NCBI RefSeq assembly: GCF_004123835.1
Contig: NZ_MZMU01000024.1
Coordinates: 248,001 to 312,000 of the forward strand
Length of the DNA stretch: 64,000 nucleotides
DNA from: Rhizobium leguminosarum
GTDB lineage: Bacteria; Pseudomonadota; Alphaproteobacteria; Rhizobiales; Rhizobiaceae
Reading direction: 5' to 3'
The notes beneath the pieces are model-generated. The model was not told the DNA's origin and ran no database searches. It was given only the letters and a program-made list of their open reading frames with translations. Shown here one piece after another: positions 25,472-33,562 of this stretch (position 1 is its first letter; every line of letters starts with the position of its first letter). The position numbers and the translations under genes were made by a program.

Positions 25472-26122
25472 TCAGACTCCGGAAAGATCATAGGGCCGGG
25501 CGAGCACAATTGCCCGGCCGCTGCGGAGCGAAAAGCGAACCTTGCCTTCCGCAACATTGGAAATGGTGCGCGACGAGCCGAAAGGCAGATGGAAATCTGC
25601 CAGCGGATAACGCGCATTCTCGATGGTAAGCCCTCTCAGCTCGCTGAATCCAGGCACGGAAAACAGGCTGCCTTTGGGAAGGTCCAGTTCGATCGTACCG
25701 GCAACCAGCGGCACCGCCTCTTCCTTGCCCGAGGTCAGCAGTACGTCAAAACCCTCTTCCGCCAGGCTGACGGCCGACAGCAGATGCTGAAGCGCATGGT
25801 CGGAACGTTCGCCGCCAAGCGCACCGGCGAGGATGAGCCGCCGCGCACCCCGCGCGATTGCTTCCGCCACCGCGATTTCACCGTCCGTCGCCGCCTTCGC
25901 TGCCGGATAAGGCTGTTTCGGCACATCGGGAAATGCACCCGCGAGATCGGCCGGCGTCGAATCGAAATCGCCGACCCAGAGCTCCGGCGTAGTACCGAGT
26001 GCTGCCGCATGCCGCATGCCGCCATCCGCCGCAATAAAGCGGCTGTCTTCGATGGCATCGCGCAGGCGCTCCGTCAGGCTGAGTTCGCCGCCAAGGAGAA
26101 TGGTGAAGGTGGATTGGCTCAT
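25472..26122 (-). CDS. Thiamine diphosphokinase
   Basis: A 216-residue protein of the bacterial thiamine pyrophosphokinase type. It has the N-terminal ILLGGE strand, AADGGMRHAAALG, VGDFDST and the acidic KAATDGEIA motif, followed by GALGGERSDHAL. It converts thiamine and ATP to thiamine diphosphate in the cytoplasm. The ATG at 26122 has AAGGG eight bases upstream; another ATG six bases earlier is less well placed. Its stop is four bases before the ABC-F start on the same strand. Confidence 0.9.
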   Translation of the reverse strand: MSQSTFTILLGGELSLTERLRDAIEDSRFIAADGGMRHAAALGTTPELWVGDFDSTPADLAGAFPDVPKQPYPAAKAATDGEIAVAEAIARGARRLILAGALGGERSDHALQHLLSAVSLAEEGFDVLLTSGKEEAVPLVAGTIELDLPKGSLFSVPGFSELRGLTIENARYPLADFHLPFGSSRTISNVAEGKVRFSLRSGRAIVLARPYDLSGV

Positions 26123-26185
26123 GGGCATTGCCCTTAGCGCAAACGAGGGGTCGAGGGGAAGGGCCGGCGAACGCCGGCGTCTGCC

Positions 26186-26713
26186 TCAGCCCGGCGTATC
26201 CTTGTCGCGCGACAGGAAAACCGCCTCGTAGCCGCCGATGAAGCGCTCGAAAAGCGCTGCGAAGCGCTCGACATCTTCCTGTGGCCAGTCGGAAACGATC
26301 TCGGAAATGATCGCAAGCTTCTGCGCGACGATCTCGGCAAGCAGGTCCTGGCCGACCTCGGTCATGACGACGACGATCCGCCGCGCATCGGCCTGCGAGG
26401 CCTCGCGGCGCAGCACGTTGCGCCCGACCATGTCGGCCACCACCCGGCTTGCCCGTGACGGATCGATGCGCAGCATCTCCGCGATCATGCCGACCGTGAC
26501 CTCACCGGCAGGCTGCGCCCTGCGCACGGCATCGAGCACGTCGAGATGCGAAAGCTCGAGGCCCGGTGCAGCACTCTGGATCGCCAGCCGGCCGATCAGC
26601 CGCCGCCCGGTCATCAGCCGCATGCGCGCCATGCTCCGACCGATACGCGGCACGTTTTCACGATCCGGCTCGGCCGGCTCTGCAGAAGGGGTCTTGGTCA
26701 GAACGTCGCTCAT
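26186..26713 (-). CDS. MarR-family regulator
   Basis: A 175-residue winged-helix regulator. The DNA-binding part is VTVGMIAEMLRIDPSRASRVVADMVGRNVLRREAS, followed by the wing with DARRIVVVMTEVG. It is transcribed away from the drug-efflux gene at 26821, the classical arrangement for a MarR repressor of an exporter. The intergenic region contains a near-perfect operator over the exporter promoter. The start at 26713 gives the normal length; 26740 is possible. Confidence 0.9.
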   Translation of the reverse strand: MSDVLTKTPSAEPAEPDRENVPRIGRSMARMRLMTGRRLIGRLAIQSAAPGLELSHLDVLDAVRRAQPAGEVTVGMIAEMLRIDPSRASRVVADMVGRNVLRREASQADARRIVVVMTEVGQDLLAEIVAQKLAIISEIVSDWPQEDVERFAALFERFIGGYEAVFLSRDKDTPG

Positions 26714-26772
26714 CACAGGACCATAACAGAGCCGATTCAAAAATTGAATATGCCGATGTCATTAATGTGCCA

Positions 26773-26801
26773 TTGACAACTATATGCTGTTAGCACATAA
26801 A
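26773..26801 (+). promoter_or_regulatory. Promoter of the MFS gene with overlapping MarR-type operator
   Basis: TTGACA (26773-26778), 17 bases, CATAAA (26796-26801) make a good sigma-70 promoter toward 26821. Between and over it, TATATGCT-GTT-AGCACATA (26781-26799) is an inverted repeat with 7 of 8 pairs matching, as expected for a MarR dimer. Confidence 0.7.
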
Positions 26802-26820
26802 AGGACATCAACCCGGAACG

Positions 26821-28368
26821 ATGCCTCCCATGGACATGCAACTCGCGCCTGCGCCGCTCGTGACGGATCCTCGTCGCCGGCTTATCCTCTTCTTCTTCCT
26901 GATGACCGCCATGTTCATGGCGACGCTTGATAATCAGATCGTCTCCACGGCGCTGCCGACGATCGTCGGCGAATTCGGCCATCTCGAGCGCTTCGGCTGG
27001 ATCGGTTCGGCCTATCTCCTGTCGCTGAGCGCCGTCATGCCGCTCTACGGCAAGCTCGGCGACCTGTTCGGCCGCAAATACGTGATGATGACGGCGATCA
27101 TGATCTTCACCGTCGGATCGACAGTCTGCGGCCTTGCGGTCTCGATGAATACGCTGATCGCCGCCCGCGTGCTGCAGGGCCTTGGCGGCGGCGGCATCAT
27201 GGTGTCGATCTTCGCCGTCAACGCCGACCTGTTCGAGCCGCGCGAGCGCGCGCGCTACCAAAGCTATTCCAGCCTCGTGCTGATGGCATCGGGCGCGATC
27301 GGCCCGGTGCTCGGCGGCACGATGAGCGATCTCTTCGGCTGGCGCTCGATCTTCCTCGTCAACGTGCCGATCGGCTTCATCGTGCTCACGGGCCTTGCCT
27401 TCATGCTGCCATACCGCAAACCGCATCGCCGCCCCAAGATCGATTATGCCGGTGCGCTTCTGCTTGCCATGACGACGACAAGCATCGTGCTTGCCACCGA
27501 CAGCAGCGAACTGTTTGGTGCATTGATTTCGCCTGAGAGTATCGGCATCGTCGCGTTCGGCGTCGTCTGCGCCGTCACCTGGGTGTTCGTCGAGCGCCGC
27601 GCGCCCGAACCGATCGTTCCCCTGCAGCTGTTTCGCAATTCGACCTTCAGCCTGCTCCTGGTGATCTCGATCATGGGCGGCGCCATCGCCATCGGGATGG
27701 TCAATTATCTCGCTCTCTTCCTGCAGACCACGACCGGCCTTTCGCCGTCTGCCGCCGGCCTGCTCTTCATCCTTCTCACCGGCGGCCTCGTCTGCGGGTC
27801 GCTTTCCGCAGGCCGCATCATCTCGAAGACGGGGCGCTACAAACCCTTCGCCATCGCAAGCCTCACCTGCAGCGCCATCGCCTTTGCGCTGATGTCGCAG
27901 ATCCACGCCGGAACGCCGATCGCCGTCATCGGCGCGGTCATGATGCTGCACGGCATCGGCATCGGCCTTGCCCAGCAGGTTCCCGTCATCGGCGTACAGA
28001 ATGCAGCACCCGCCCGCGACGTCGGCGCCGCCACCGGCTCGGTGACGCTGTCGCGCATGGGCGGCGCCTCGATCGCCATTTCCATCTATGGCGCCATCAT
28101 CGCCTCTGAGCTCGGCAAGGTCGGCGTCTCCATTCCCGGCGTCGCCGATATCGAGCAGCTGACGCCGAAAATGATGGCCGCCCTTCCCGAAGCGAGCCGC
28201 CAGGCCGTCGCCGATACCTATGCCGCCGCTTTCTCGCCGCTCTTCATGACTTCCTGCGCCATTGCGCTGATCGGCCTTGCCGCAGCCATCATGCTGAAAC
28301 CCGTGCAACTGCCCCGCGCCGGCGAGATAACGAATCCGCAACCCACGACGGCGGGAGCTGCCGAATAA
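26821..28368 (+). CDS. MFS multidrug efflux transporter (DHA2/EmrB type)
   Basis: A 515-residue protein with about 14 membrane segments. MFS motif A is GKLGDLFGRKYV, and the DHA2 family start LDNQIVSTALPTIVGEF is present. It should export drugs or toxic metabolites from the cytoplasm by proton antiport. Neither an emrA-like adaptor nor an outer-membrane channel gene is adjacent. ATG at 26821 or 26830; both have a weak GGA-type site upstream. Its regulator is the divergent MarR protein. Confidence 0.92.
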   Translation: MPPMDMQLAPAPLVTDPRRRLILFFFLMTAMFMATLDNQIVSTALPTIVGEFGHLERFGWIGSAYLLSLSAVMPLYGKLGDLFGRKYVMMTAIMIFTVGSTVCGLAVSMNTLIAARVLQGLGGGGIMVSIFAVNADLFEPRERARYQSYSSLVLMASGAIGPVLGGTMSDLFGWRSIFLVNVPIGFIVLTGLAFMLPYRKPHRRPKIDYAGALLLAMTTTSIVLATDSSELFGALISPESIGIVAFGVVCAVTWVFVERRAPEPIVPLQLFRNSTFSLLLVISIMGGAIAIGMVNYLALFLQTTTGLSPSAAGLLFILLTGGLVCGSLSAGRIISKTGRYKPFAIASLTCSAIAFALMSQIHAGTPIAVIGAVMMLHGIGIGLAQQVPVIGVQNAAPARDVGAATGSVTLSRMGGASIAISIYGAIIASELGKVGVSIPGVADIEQLTPKMMAALPEASRQAVADTYAAAFSPLFMTSCAIALIGLAAAIMLKPVQLPRAGEITNPQPTTAGAAE

Positions 28369-28757
28369 TCGAATCGTTACTGCGAGAGAATGCGTCATCA
28401 GGAGGCGTTTTTCTCGATGCCCATATCAAGGGTTGCAATTTTCTCGCAGGATTGTTGCTATCGAGCCGGTTGCTTCAATCGGGCCGTTCTTTTTCCGCGC
28501 CGTCGACGAATCTCCGCTTTGTGACGGAACTTTCGCCATAATTTCATCCGAGCGAAGGGAAGCCTTAATGCCTGAGGCTTGCTAAAATGCAACGGCGCCA
28601 CATTTAAACAGAGTCTCGCTATGCAACCGATGCGTAAATCAGCTACAGCAACGACTTGTATCGGCCGATTGTGCAGCGCGAGATCAGGGGTGCGCACCTG
28701 TTGAGTTCCCCTTGCCACGGTCGGTCCGAATCTGCGGCAAACCGGCAAAACAGCGAC
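28369..28757. other. 389-base non-coding stretch
   Basis: No convincing gene. AAGCCTTA-atgcc-TGAGGCTT near 28560 is a small hairpin. The region must contain the promoter for the M48 protease gene, but no clear -35/-10 pair stands out. Open frames here lack a ribosome site. Confidence 0.5.
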
Positions 28758-30302
28758 ATGATGCGGAGAATCAGACTGGACAGCTTGACGACGTGGAAAT
28801 CGCCCGCGCTTTCCAGTGATGCCATCTCCGCGCCGCGGCGCTTCGCGCGTCGCATGATGCTGCTTTCGGCCCTCGCAATGGCCCTGAATGGCTGTCAATC
28901 GCTGATCGACCAATCCTATCAGCCCAGTGTTTCGCCTTCTTCCAATCCGCAGATCGTCGACGAGGTGCAGAAGAACGATCCCCGCGCGGCGATGGGCGCT
29001 CGTGAGCATCCGCGCATCGTGGCGAGCTACGGCGGCGAATACAAGGACGCCAAAACCGAGCGCCTCGTCGCCCGCATCGCCGGCGCGCTGACGGCGGTGT
29101 CGGAAAACCCGAGCCAGTCCTACCGCATCACCATCCTGAATTCGCCGGCGATCAATGCCTTCGCGCTGCCGGGCGGTTATCTTTACGTTACCCGCGGCCT
29201 GCTCGCGCTTGCCAACGACGCCTCGGAAGTCGCCGCCGTGCTATCGCACGAAATGGGCCATGTGACCGCGAACCACGGCATCGAGCGGCAGAAGCGCGAA
29301 GAGGCTGAGGTCATCGCCAGCCGCGTCGTCGCCGAGGTCCTCTCCAGCGACATCGCCGGCAAGCAGGCGCTTGCCCGCGGCAAGCTGCGGCTCGCCGCCT
29401 TCTCCCGCCAGCAGGAGCTGCAGGCCGATGTCATCGGCGTGCGCATGCTCGGCGAAGCCGGCTACGACCCCTATGCCGCCGCCAGGTTCCTCGATTCGAT
29501 GGCCGCTTACAGTCGCTTCATGTCGGTTGATCCCGAAGCCGACCAGAGCCTTGACTTCCTGTCGAGCCATCCGAATTCGGCCCAGCGCATAGAACTTGCC
29601 CGCACCCACGCCCGCGCCTTCGGCCAGGAAGGCTCGGTCGGCGACAAGGGTCGCAATTATTATCTCGACGGCATAGACGGACTGCTCTACGGCGACAGCC
29701 CGGAAGAAGGCTATGTGCGCGGCCAGACCTTCCTGCATGGCGGTCTCGGCATCCGTTTCGACGTGCCGCCGGATTTCCACATCGACAACAAGGTCGAAGC
29801 GGTGATGGCCACCGGCCCGAACGACATCGCCGTCCGCTTCGACGGCGTCGCCGACAATCAGAACCAGAGCCTCACCAACTATATCTCCAGCGGCTGGGTG
29901 ACCGGGCTCGACCCGTCGACCATCCAGCCGATCACCATCAACGGCATGGAAGCAGCCACCGCGCGCGCCAGCGCCGACCGCTGGGATTTCGATGTGACCG
30001 TGATCCGCAACAATTCGCAGATCTTCCGTTTCCTGACTGCCGTGCCGAAAGGCAGCGGCGCCCTTGAGCCAACGGCCAATGTGCTGCGCGCGAGTTTCCG
30101 CCGCATGACGCCGGCAGAGGCCGCCTCGCTGAAGCCGCTGCGCATCCGCGTCGTCACCGTCCGGCCGGGCGAGAACATTTCGACGCTCGCCGCCCGCATG
30201 ATGGGCACAGACCGCAAGCTCGATCTCTTCAAGCTCATCAACGCCCTGCCCACGGGTGCAGCTGTTGCAACAGGCGATCGCGTCAAGATCATCGCCGAAT
30301 AA
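28758..30302 (+). CDS. M48-family lipoprotein metalloprotease
   Basis: A 514-residue zinc protease. The signal segment MMLLSALAMALNGC with lipobox Cys46 predicts a periplasmic lipoprotein; the N region before it is rather long, so a later start is possible. The active site is His164-Glu-x-x-His168 in LSHEMGHVTANH, with the third ligand in QQELQADVIGVRML. The C-terminal part after residue 450 has a LysM-like segment (VRPGENISTLAARMMG...KLINAL). It resembles BepA/LoiP-type envelope quality-control proteases, with an added cell-wall-binding tail. Confidence 0.88.
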   Translation: MMRRIRLDSLTTWKSPALSSDAISAPRRFARRMMLLSALAMALNGCQSLIDQSYQPSVSPSSNPQIVDEVQKNDPRAAMGAREHPRIVASYGGEYKDAKTERLVARIAGALTAVSENPSQSYRITILNSPAINAFALPGGYLYVTRGLLALANDASEVAAVLSHEMGHVTANHGIERQKREEAEVIASRVVAEVLSSDIAGKQALARGKLRLAAFSRQQELQADVIGVRMLGEAGYDPYAAARFLDSMAAYSRFMSVDPEADQSLDFLSSHPNSAQRIELARTHARAFGQEGSVGDKGRNYYLDGIDGLLYGDSPEEGYVRGQTFLHGGLGIRFDVPPDFHIDNKVEAVMATGPNDIAVRFDGVADNQNQSLTNYISSGWVTGLDPSTIQPITINGMEAATARASADRWDFDVTVIRNNSQIFRFLTAVPKGSGALEPTANVLRASFRRMTPAEAASLKPLRIRVVTVRPGENISTLAARMMGTDRKLDLFKLINALPTGAAVATGDRVKIIAE

Positions 30303-30305
30303 AAG

Positions 30306-30328
30306 AGGCCCGGCTTGCGCCGGGCCAG
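30306..30328 (+). terminator. Hairpin after the M48 gene
   Basis: GGCCCGGC-ttgc-GCCGGGCC right after the stop codon. No T-run follows, so termination is not certain. Confidence 0.5.
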
Positions 30329-30350
30329 TCTGTGCTGCTGGAGGGGATAA

Positions 30351-30412
30351 AACATCTCGCGCAAAACTGTGCGGCGGTTTTGCGACAGTGACCTAAATCG
30401 CAACGCGCTTTA
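30351..30412. repeat. Rhizobial palindromic intergenic repeat (copy 6, partly decayed)
   Basis: Core CTCGCGCAAAACTGTGCGGC and GGTTTTGCGA are kept and the tail ends in AACGCGCTTTA, as in the 105-base form, but the outer arms no longer match. It lies between the convergent M48 and rpoH2 genes. Confidence 0.7.
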
Positions 30413-30415
30413 GGA

Positions 30416-31279
30416 TCAGGCGTAGGCCGCCATATGCGGATCGGCGCTGACGAGCGCGCTGCGAAGCTTCTCCATCGCCCGGCTTTCGATCTGACGCACG
30501 CGCTCCTTGGAAATGCCGAGATCGGCACCGAGCTCTTCGAGCGTGGCACCATCTTCCGCCAGACGCCGGGCGCTGATGATCTTCATCTCGCGTTCGTTGA
30601 GATGTTTCAGCGCCGAGGCGAGCCAGACGCGGCGACGCTCGCCGTCGATCATGTTGGACACCTGTTCGTCCGGCAGGGGATCGTCGCTGACGAGGAAGTC
30701 CATCTTCTCTGCACTCTCGGCATCGCCGGAGACCGAAGGCGCCTGCAGCGAGGCGTCGTTGCCGGAAAGCCTGGCATCCATCGTCTGCACATCCGAGAGG
30801 CTGACGCCGAGAGCCGCGGCGATTTCCTGATGAATGGATTGCAGCGTCAGCTGCGTGTCACCCTTGGCGAGCTTGGCGCGCAGACGACGCAGATTGAAGA
30901 ACAGCGCTTTTTGCGCCGAACTCGTGCCGCCGCGCACGATTGACCAGTTGCGCAGGATATAATCCTGGATCGACGCCCTGATCCACCAGCTTGCATAGGT
31001 GGAAAAGCGCACGTCGCGTTCCGGCTCGAAGCGGGCGGCGGCCTCGAGCAGGCCGACATAGCCCTCCTGCACCAGATCGCTCATCGGCAGGCCGAAATTG
31101 CGGAATTTGCCGGCCATGGATATGACGAGGCGCATATGGGCCATGGCGATCTGGTTGCGCGCGCCGCGGTCGTCGTGATCCTTCCAACGGGTGGCGAGAT
31201 CGTGCTCTTCCTGACGGGCGAGATAAGGAGCGGCCATCGCGATTTTGATCATGCGCCGATCTGCAGACATGTTCTTCAT
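30416..31279 (-). CDS. rpoH2: Sigma-32-type RNA polymerase sigma factor (RpoH2)
   Basis: A 287-residue group 3 sigma factor. Region 2 has LVQEGYVGLLEAAARFEPERDVRFSTYASWWI, the RpoH-typical QKALFFNLRRL box follows, and region 4 is ATLEELGADLGISKERVRQIE. It directs RNA polymerase to heat and stress genes. Start at 31279 with GGGAG upstream; the longer frame is not conserved. The neighbours carD/fdxA and the general-stress promoter upstream point to the rpoH2 paralogue of rhizobia, which is under RpoE2/EcfG control in Sinorhizobium and R. etli. Confidence 0.9.
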   Translation of the reverse strand: MKNMSADRRMIKIAMAAPYLARQEEHDLATRWKDHDDRGARNQIAMAHMRLVISMAGKFRNFGLPMSDLVQEGYVGLLEAAARFEPERDVRFSTYASWWIRASIQDYILRNWSIVRGGTSSAQKALFFNLRRLRAKLAKGDTQLTLQSIHQEIAAALGVSLSDVQTMDARLSGNDASLQAPSVSGDAESAEKMDFLVSDDPLPDEQVSNMIDGERRRVWLASALKHLNEREMKIISARRLAEDGATLEELGADLGISKERVRQIESRAMEKLRSALVSADPHMAAYA

Positions 31280-31378
31280 TTCGATCTCCCGAAGCAGGCC
31301 TCTCGCCCTGAAATGAACAATAAAACTCATATCCCGGAACATCGCTGTCCGGATTGAATGGGTTCTGAATGCATAAAA

Positions 31379-31407
31379 GCCTCGCCCTGGACTTTTCAGG
31401 GGGAGGC
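31379..31407. promoter_or_regulatory. Hairpin in the rpoH2 leader
   Basis: GCCTC-g-CCCTG...CAGGG-g-GAGGC can fold into a strong stem about 100 bases before the rpoH2 start. T-rich bases lie on both sides, so it could also be an attenuator. Confidence 0.45.
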
Positions 31408-31576
31408 CCTATTTTTCATCATGTGCCGGTAAGACGGCCGGGCTGGACCTGTTTCTTCACTTTGCCGGATGGGCAATCTAGAAAAGGCATGATCCGCTCC
31501 TCATCGAACATTGACGGAATAGCAGTTCGCCCGTTGAGGCCGTTGCCCGACGAGCAGTCCGCAATTACGTGTGATA

Positions 31577-31601
31577 AACGCGGGAGTCGGGAAAAAGTTC
31601 C
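31577..31601 (-). promoter_or_regulatory. EcfG/RpoE2-type general stress promoter of rpoH2
   Basis: On -, GGAAC (31601-31597), 16 bases, CGTT (31580-31577), i.e. GGAAC-N18-TT, the alphaproteobacterial general-stress consensus. It points to rpoH2 and gives a leader of roughly 290 bases. Confidence 0.8.
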
Positions 31602-31604
31602 AAT

Positions 31605-31636
31605 AAAAAAACCCGGCGCGAAGGCCGGGTTTTTTG
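31605..31636 (-). terminator. Bidirectional terminator after carD
   Basis: ACCCGGC-gcgaag-GCCGGGT hairpin with an A-run on one side and a T-run on the other, directly after the carD stop. On - it ends carD transcription just before the rpoH2 promoter. Confidence 0.9.
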
Positions 31637-31656
31637 ATAGAAAACAGGGGTCGCTT

Positions 31657-32229
31657 TTATGCGGCTTCGTCCTGTGAATCGTCTTCTTCGATCGCCTTGC
31701 CGCGCTTCGGACCCTTGTTGAGATTGGTCTCGACGAGGCGAACGGCTTCGGTTTCCGACATCTTGTTGACGGCGGCGATTTCGCGCGCCATGCGGTCGAG
31801 CGCAGCCTCATAAAGCTGGCGCTCGGAATAGGACTGTTCAGGCTGGTTCTCGGCACGATACAGATCGCGCACGACTTCAGCGATGGAAATCAGATCACCG
31901 GAATTGATCTTGGCATCATATTCCTGGGCGCGGCGGGACCACATGGTGCGCTTGACGCGCGCCTTGCCCTGCACGACCTTCAAAGCACGCTCGACGAAAT
32001 CCGTTTCCGAAAGCTTGCGCATACCAATGCTCATCGCCTTCGCGACCGGAACCTTCAGACGCATCTTGTCCTTCTCGAAATCGATAACGAAAAGTTCGAG
32101 CTTCATGCCGGCAACTTCTTGCTCTTCGATAGCGGTGATGGTACCGACGCCATGAGCGGGGTAGACGATCGATTCACCGGTCTTGAAGCCGTGACGTGCT
32201 GTAGAAGGCTTTTTCTGCTGAGTCGTCAT
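31657..32229 (-). CDS. CarD/CdnL-family transcription regulator
   Basis: A 190-residue protein with the CarD/CdnL RNA-polymerase-interacting domain at residues 15-70 (GESIVYPAHGVGTI, KMRLKVPVAKA), followed by a helical DNA-binding part (MWSRRAQEYDAKINSGDLISIAEVVRDL). Such proteins bind the RNA polymerase beta subunit and stabilise open complexes at rRNA and other promoters. The C-terminal tail is charged. The ATG at 32229 was taken; the ORF start three codons upstream is TTG. Confidence 0.92.
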   Translation of the reverse strand: MTTQQKKPSTARHGFKTGESIVYPAHGVGTITAIEEQEVAGMKLELFVIDFEKDKMRLKVPVAKAMSIGMRKLSETDFVERALKVVQGKARVKRTMWSRRAQEYDAKINSGDLISIAEVVRDLYRAENQPEQSYSERQLYEAALDRMAREIAAVNKMSETEAVRLVETNLNKGPKRGKAIEEDDSQDEAA

Positions 32230-32238
32230 TCTATTCAA

Positions 32239-32622
32239 AAACTCCCTGTTACGCTTCCGGCGGCGGCCGGAGCCGGGTCAGTCAGGCCCGGGTGAGACGG
32301 TAGTATCCGTCGGGTGACTTCACTCTGGTCCCATCGGGCAAAAGCAAAGACTTCTTGCGCACGATCTTGGGACCCGGCGCTCAAAGCGTTGATATGTCAC
32401 GGAAACCGTGTACGGATTTGTTTTGCTTTCGTGATGGTTTTGGGCATGCGTTATGCCACAAATGGAACAGTAGACGAAACCTATCATAAAAATATGAGGA
32501 AATCAATAATTTGCTTCGCTTGAGTCATGCGGGCAACACATGTCACCCATATGCCTCACGCAGCTTTTAAAACGTTTCGCCCTGCGGTCGCCCGAATCCG
32601 GAGGCCGAATGTGCGCGCTGTC
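32239..32622. other. 384-base non-coding stretch
   Basis: It holds the carD upstream region and the 3' side of fdxA. CACGG-aaa-CCGTG near 32398 is a small inverted repeat. No RNA gene or convincing open frame was found. Confidence 0.5.
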
Positions 32623-32961
32623 TCAATCGCCGGAACCGGGCTTCTCCGAAAAATACTTCTCGAATTTTCCGGTCTCGCCATCCATTTCCTTGGCCTCGGG
32701 CAACGGGTCCTTCTTGACCGTGATATTCGGCCAGATCGTGGCATATTCGGTATTGATCTTCAGCCATTTGTCGAGGCCCGGCTCGGTATCGGGCTTGATC
32801 GCCTCGGCGGGACATTCAGGTTCGCAGACGCCGCAATCGATGCATTCGTCGGGATGGATGACGAGGAAATTCTCGCCCTCATAGAAGCAGTCGACAGGGC
32901 AGACTTCCACGCAATCGGTATATTTGCACTTGATGCAATTGTCGGTCACGACATAGGTCAT
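32623..32961 (-). CDS. fdxA: Seven-iron ferredoxin FdxA
   Basis: A 112-residue ferredoxin with one 3Fe-4S and one 4Fe-4S cluster: Cys9, Cys17 and Cys21 in the first part (NCIKCKYTDCVEVCP) and the CIDCGVCEPECP motif in the second. It is a small electron carrier in the cytoplasm. The MTYVVTDNC start at 32961 is standard; the frame is open upstream. It lies in the conserved order helicase, S4 protein, fdxA, carD. Confidence 0.95.
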   Translation of the reverse strand: MTYVVTDNCIKCKYTDCVEVCPVDCFYEGENFLVIHPDECIDCGVCEPECPAEAIKPDTEPGLDKWLKINTEYATIWPNITVKKDPLPEAKEMDGETGKFEKYFSEKPGSGD

Positions 32962-33155
32962 GAAGAACTCCAGGATTTCCATGCGGATGGGGCCGGGCAA
33001 CCTGGAACGTCGCGCCTATCCCCGTGCCGGAGGAAAAGCGTGAGCAGGCTTGGGAGGCAAGCACGCTTCCGGCAGGTTGTCAGTGACGTATCGGCTTTGG
33101 CGCCGGATTTCAAGGATAAACGATCTGCAAAAGCCGCCGCCGCAGACAGAGTTTT

Positions 33156-33560
33156 CTAATCCTCGTCCGACATCAGTCTGTCGATTGCACGTCTTTCCTT
33201 TTTGGTCGGACGGCCGGTGCCGGTGGCCCGGATCGCCTGCTCGTAGGGCGTGAGACGTTTTGCCTCATCGGGCGGCGGAGATTGGTCGTCGTAGAGCAGG
33301 CGCGCCTCCTCGTAAGGCCCCCGCCGTTCGCCGGCAAGGCGCATGACGAGAACGACATCGCGCCGTTCCAGCGTCAGCTCGATACGGTCGCCCGGCTTGA
33401 CCATCTGGCTTGGATGGCTGCAACGCTCGCCGTTGATGCGCACATGGCCCGACTGGATATGGCTCTGTGCCAGCGAGCGCGACTTCACCATGCGCGCGAA
33501 GAACAGCCACTTGTCGATGCGCTGGCGCGAACCGCTTGTCGGCTGTGTCTCCCCGCTCAT
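33156..33560 (-). CDS. S4-domain RNA-binding protein (HslR/Hsp15-like)
   Basis: A 134-residue protein with an S4 domain at residues 10-75 (QRIDKWLFFARMVKSRSLAQ, IQSGHVRINGERC). Its relative Hsp15 rescues heat-damaged 50S subunits carrying nascent chains. The C-terminal tail is basic (TGRPTKKERRAIDRL). It starts three bases after the helicase stop, so it is co-transcribed with it. Confidence 0.9.
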   Translation of the reverse strand: MSGETQPTSGSRQRIDKWLFFARMVKSRSLAQSHIQSGHVRINGERCSHPSQMVKPGDRIELTLERRDVVLVMRLAGERRGPYEEARLLYDDQSPPPDEAKRLTPYEQAIRATGTGRPTKKERRAIDRLMSDED

Positions 33561-33562
33561 GA

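Noticed and set aside
26737..28398. A 553-codon open frame on - opposite the MFS gene
   Set aside because: Low-complexity Asp/His/Arg/Gly composition and perfect overlap with a clear 14-helix transporter; no ribosome site.
31369..31677. A 102-codon frame on + between rpoH2 and carD
   Set aside because: It covers a terminator and the stress promoter, has no ribosome site and no recognisable protein features.
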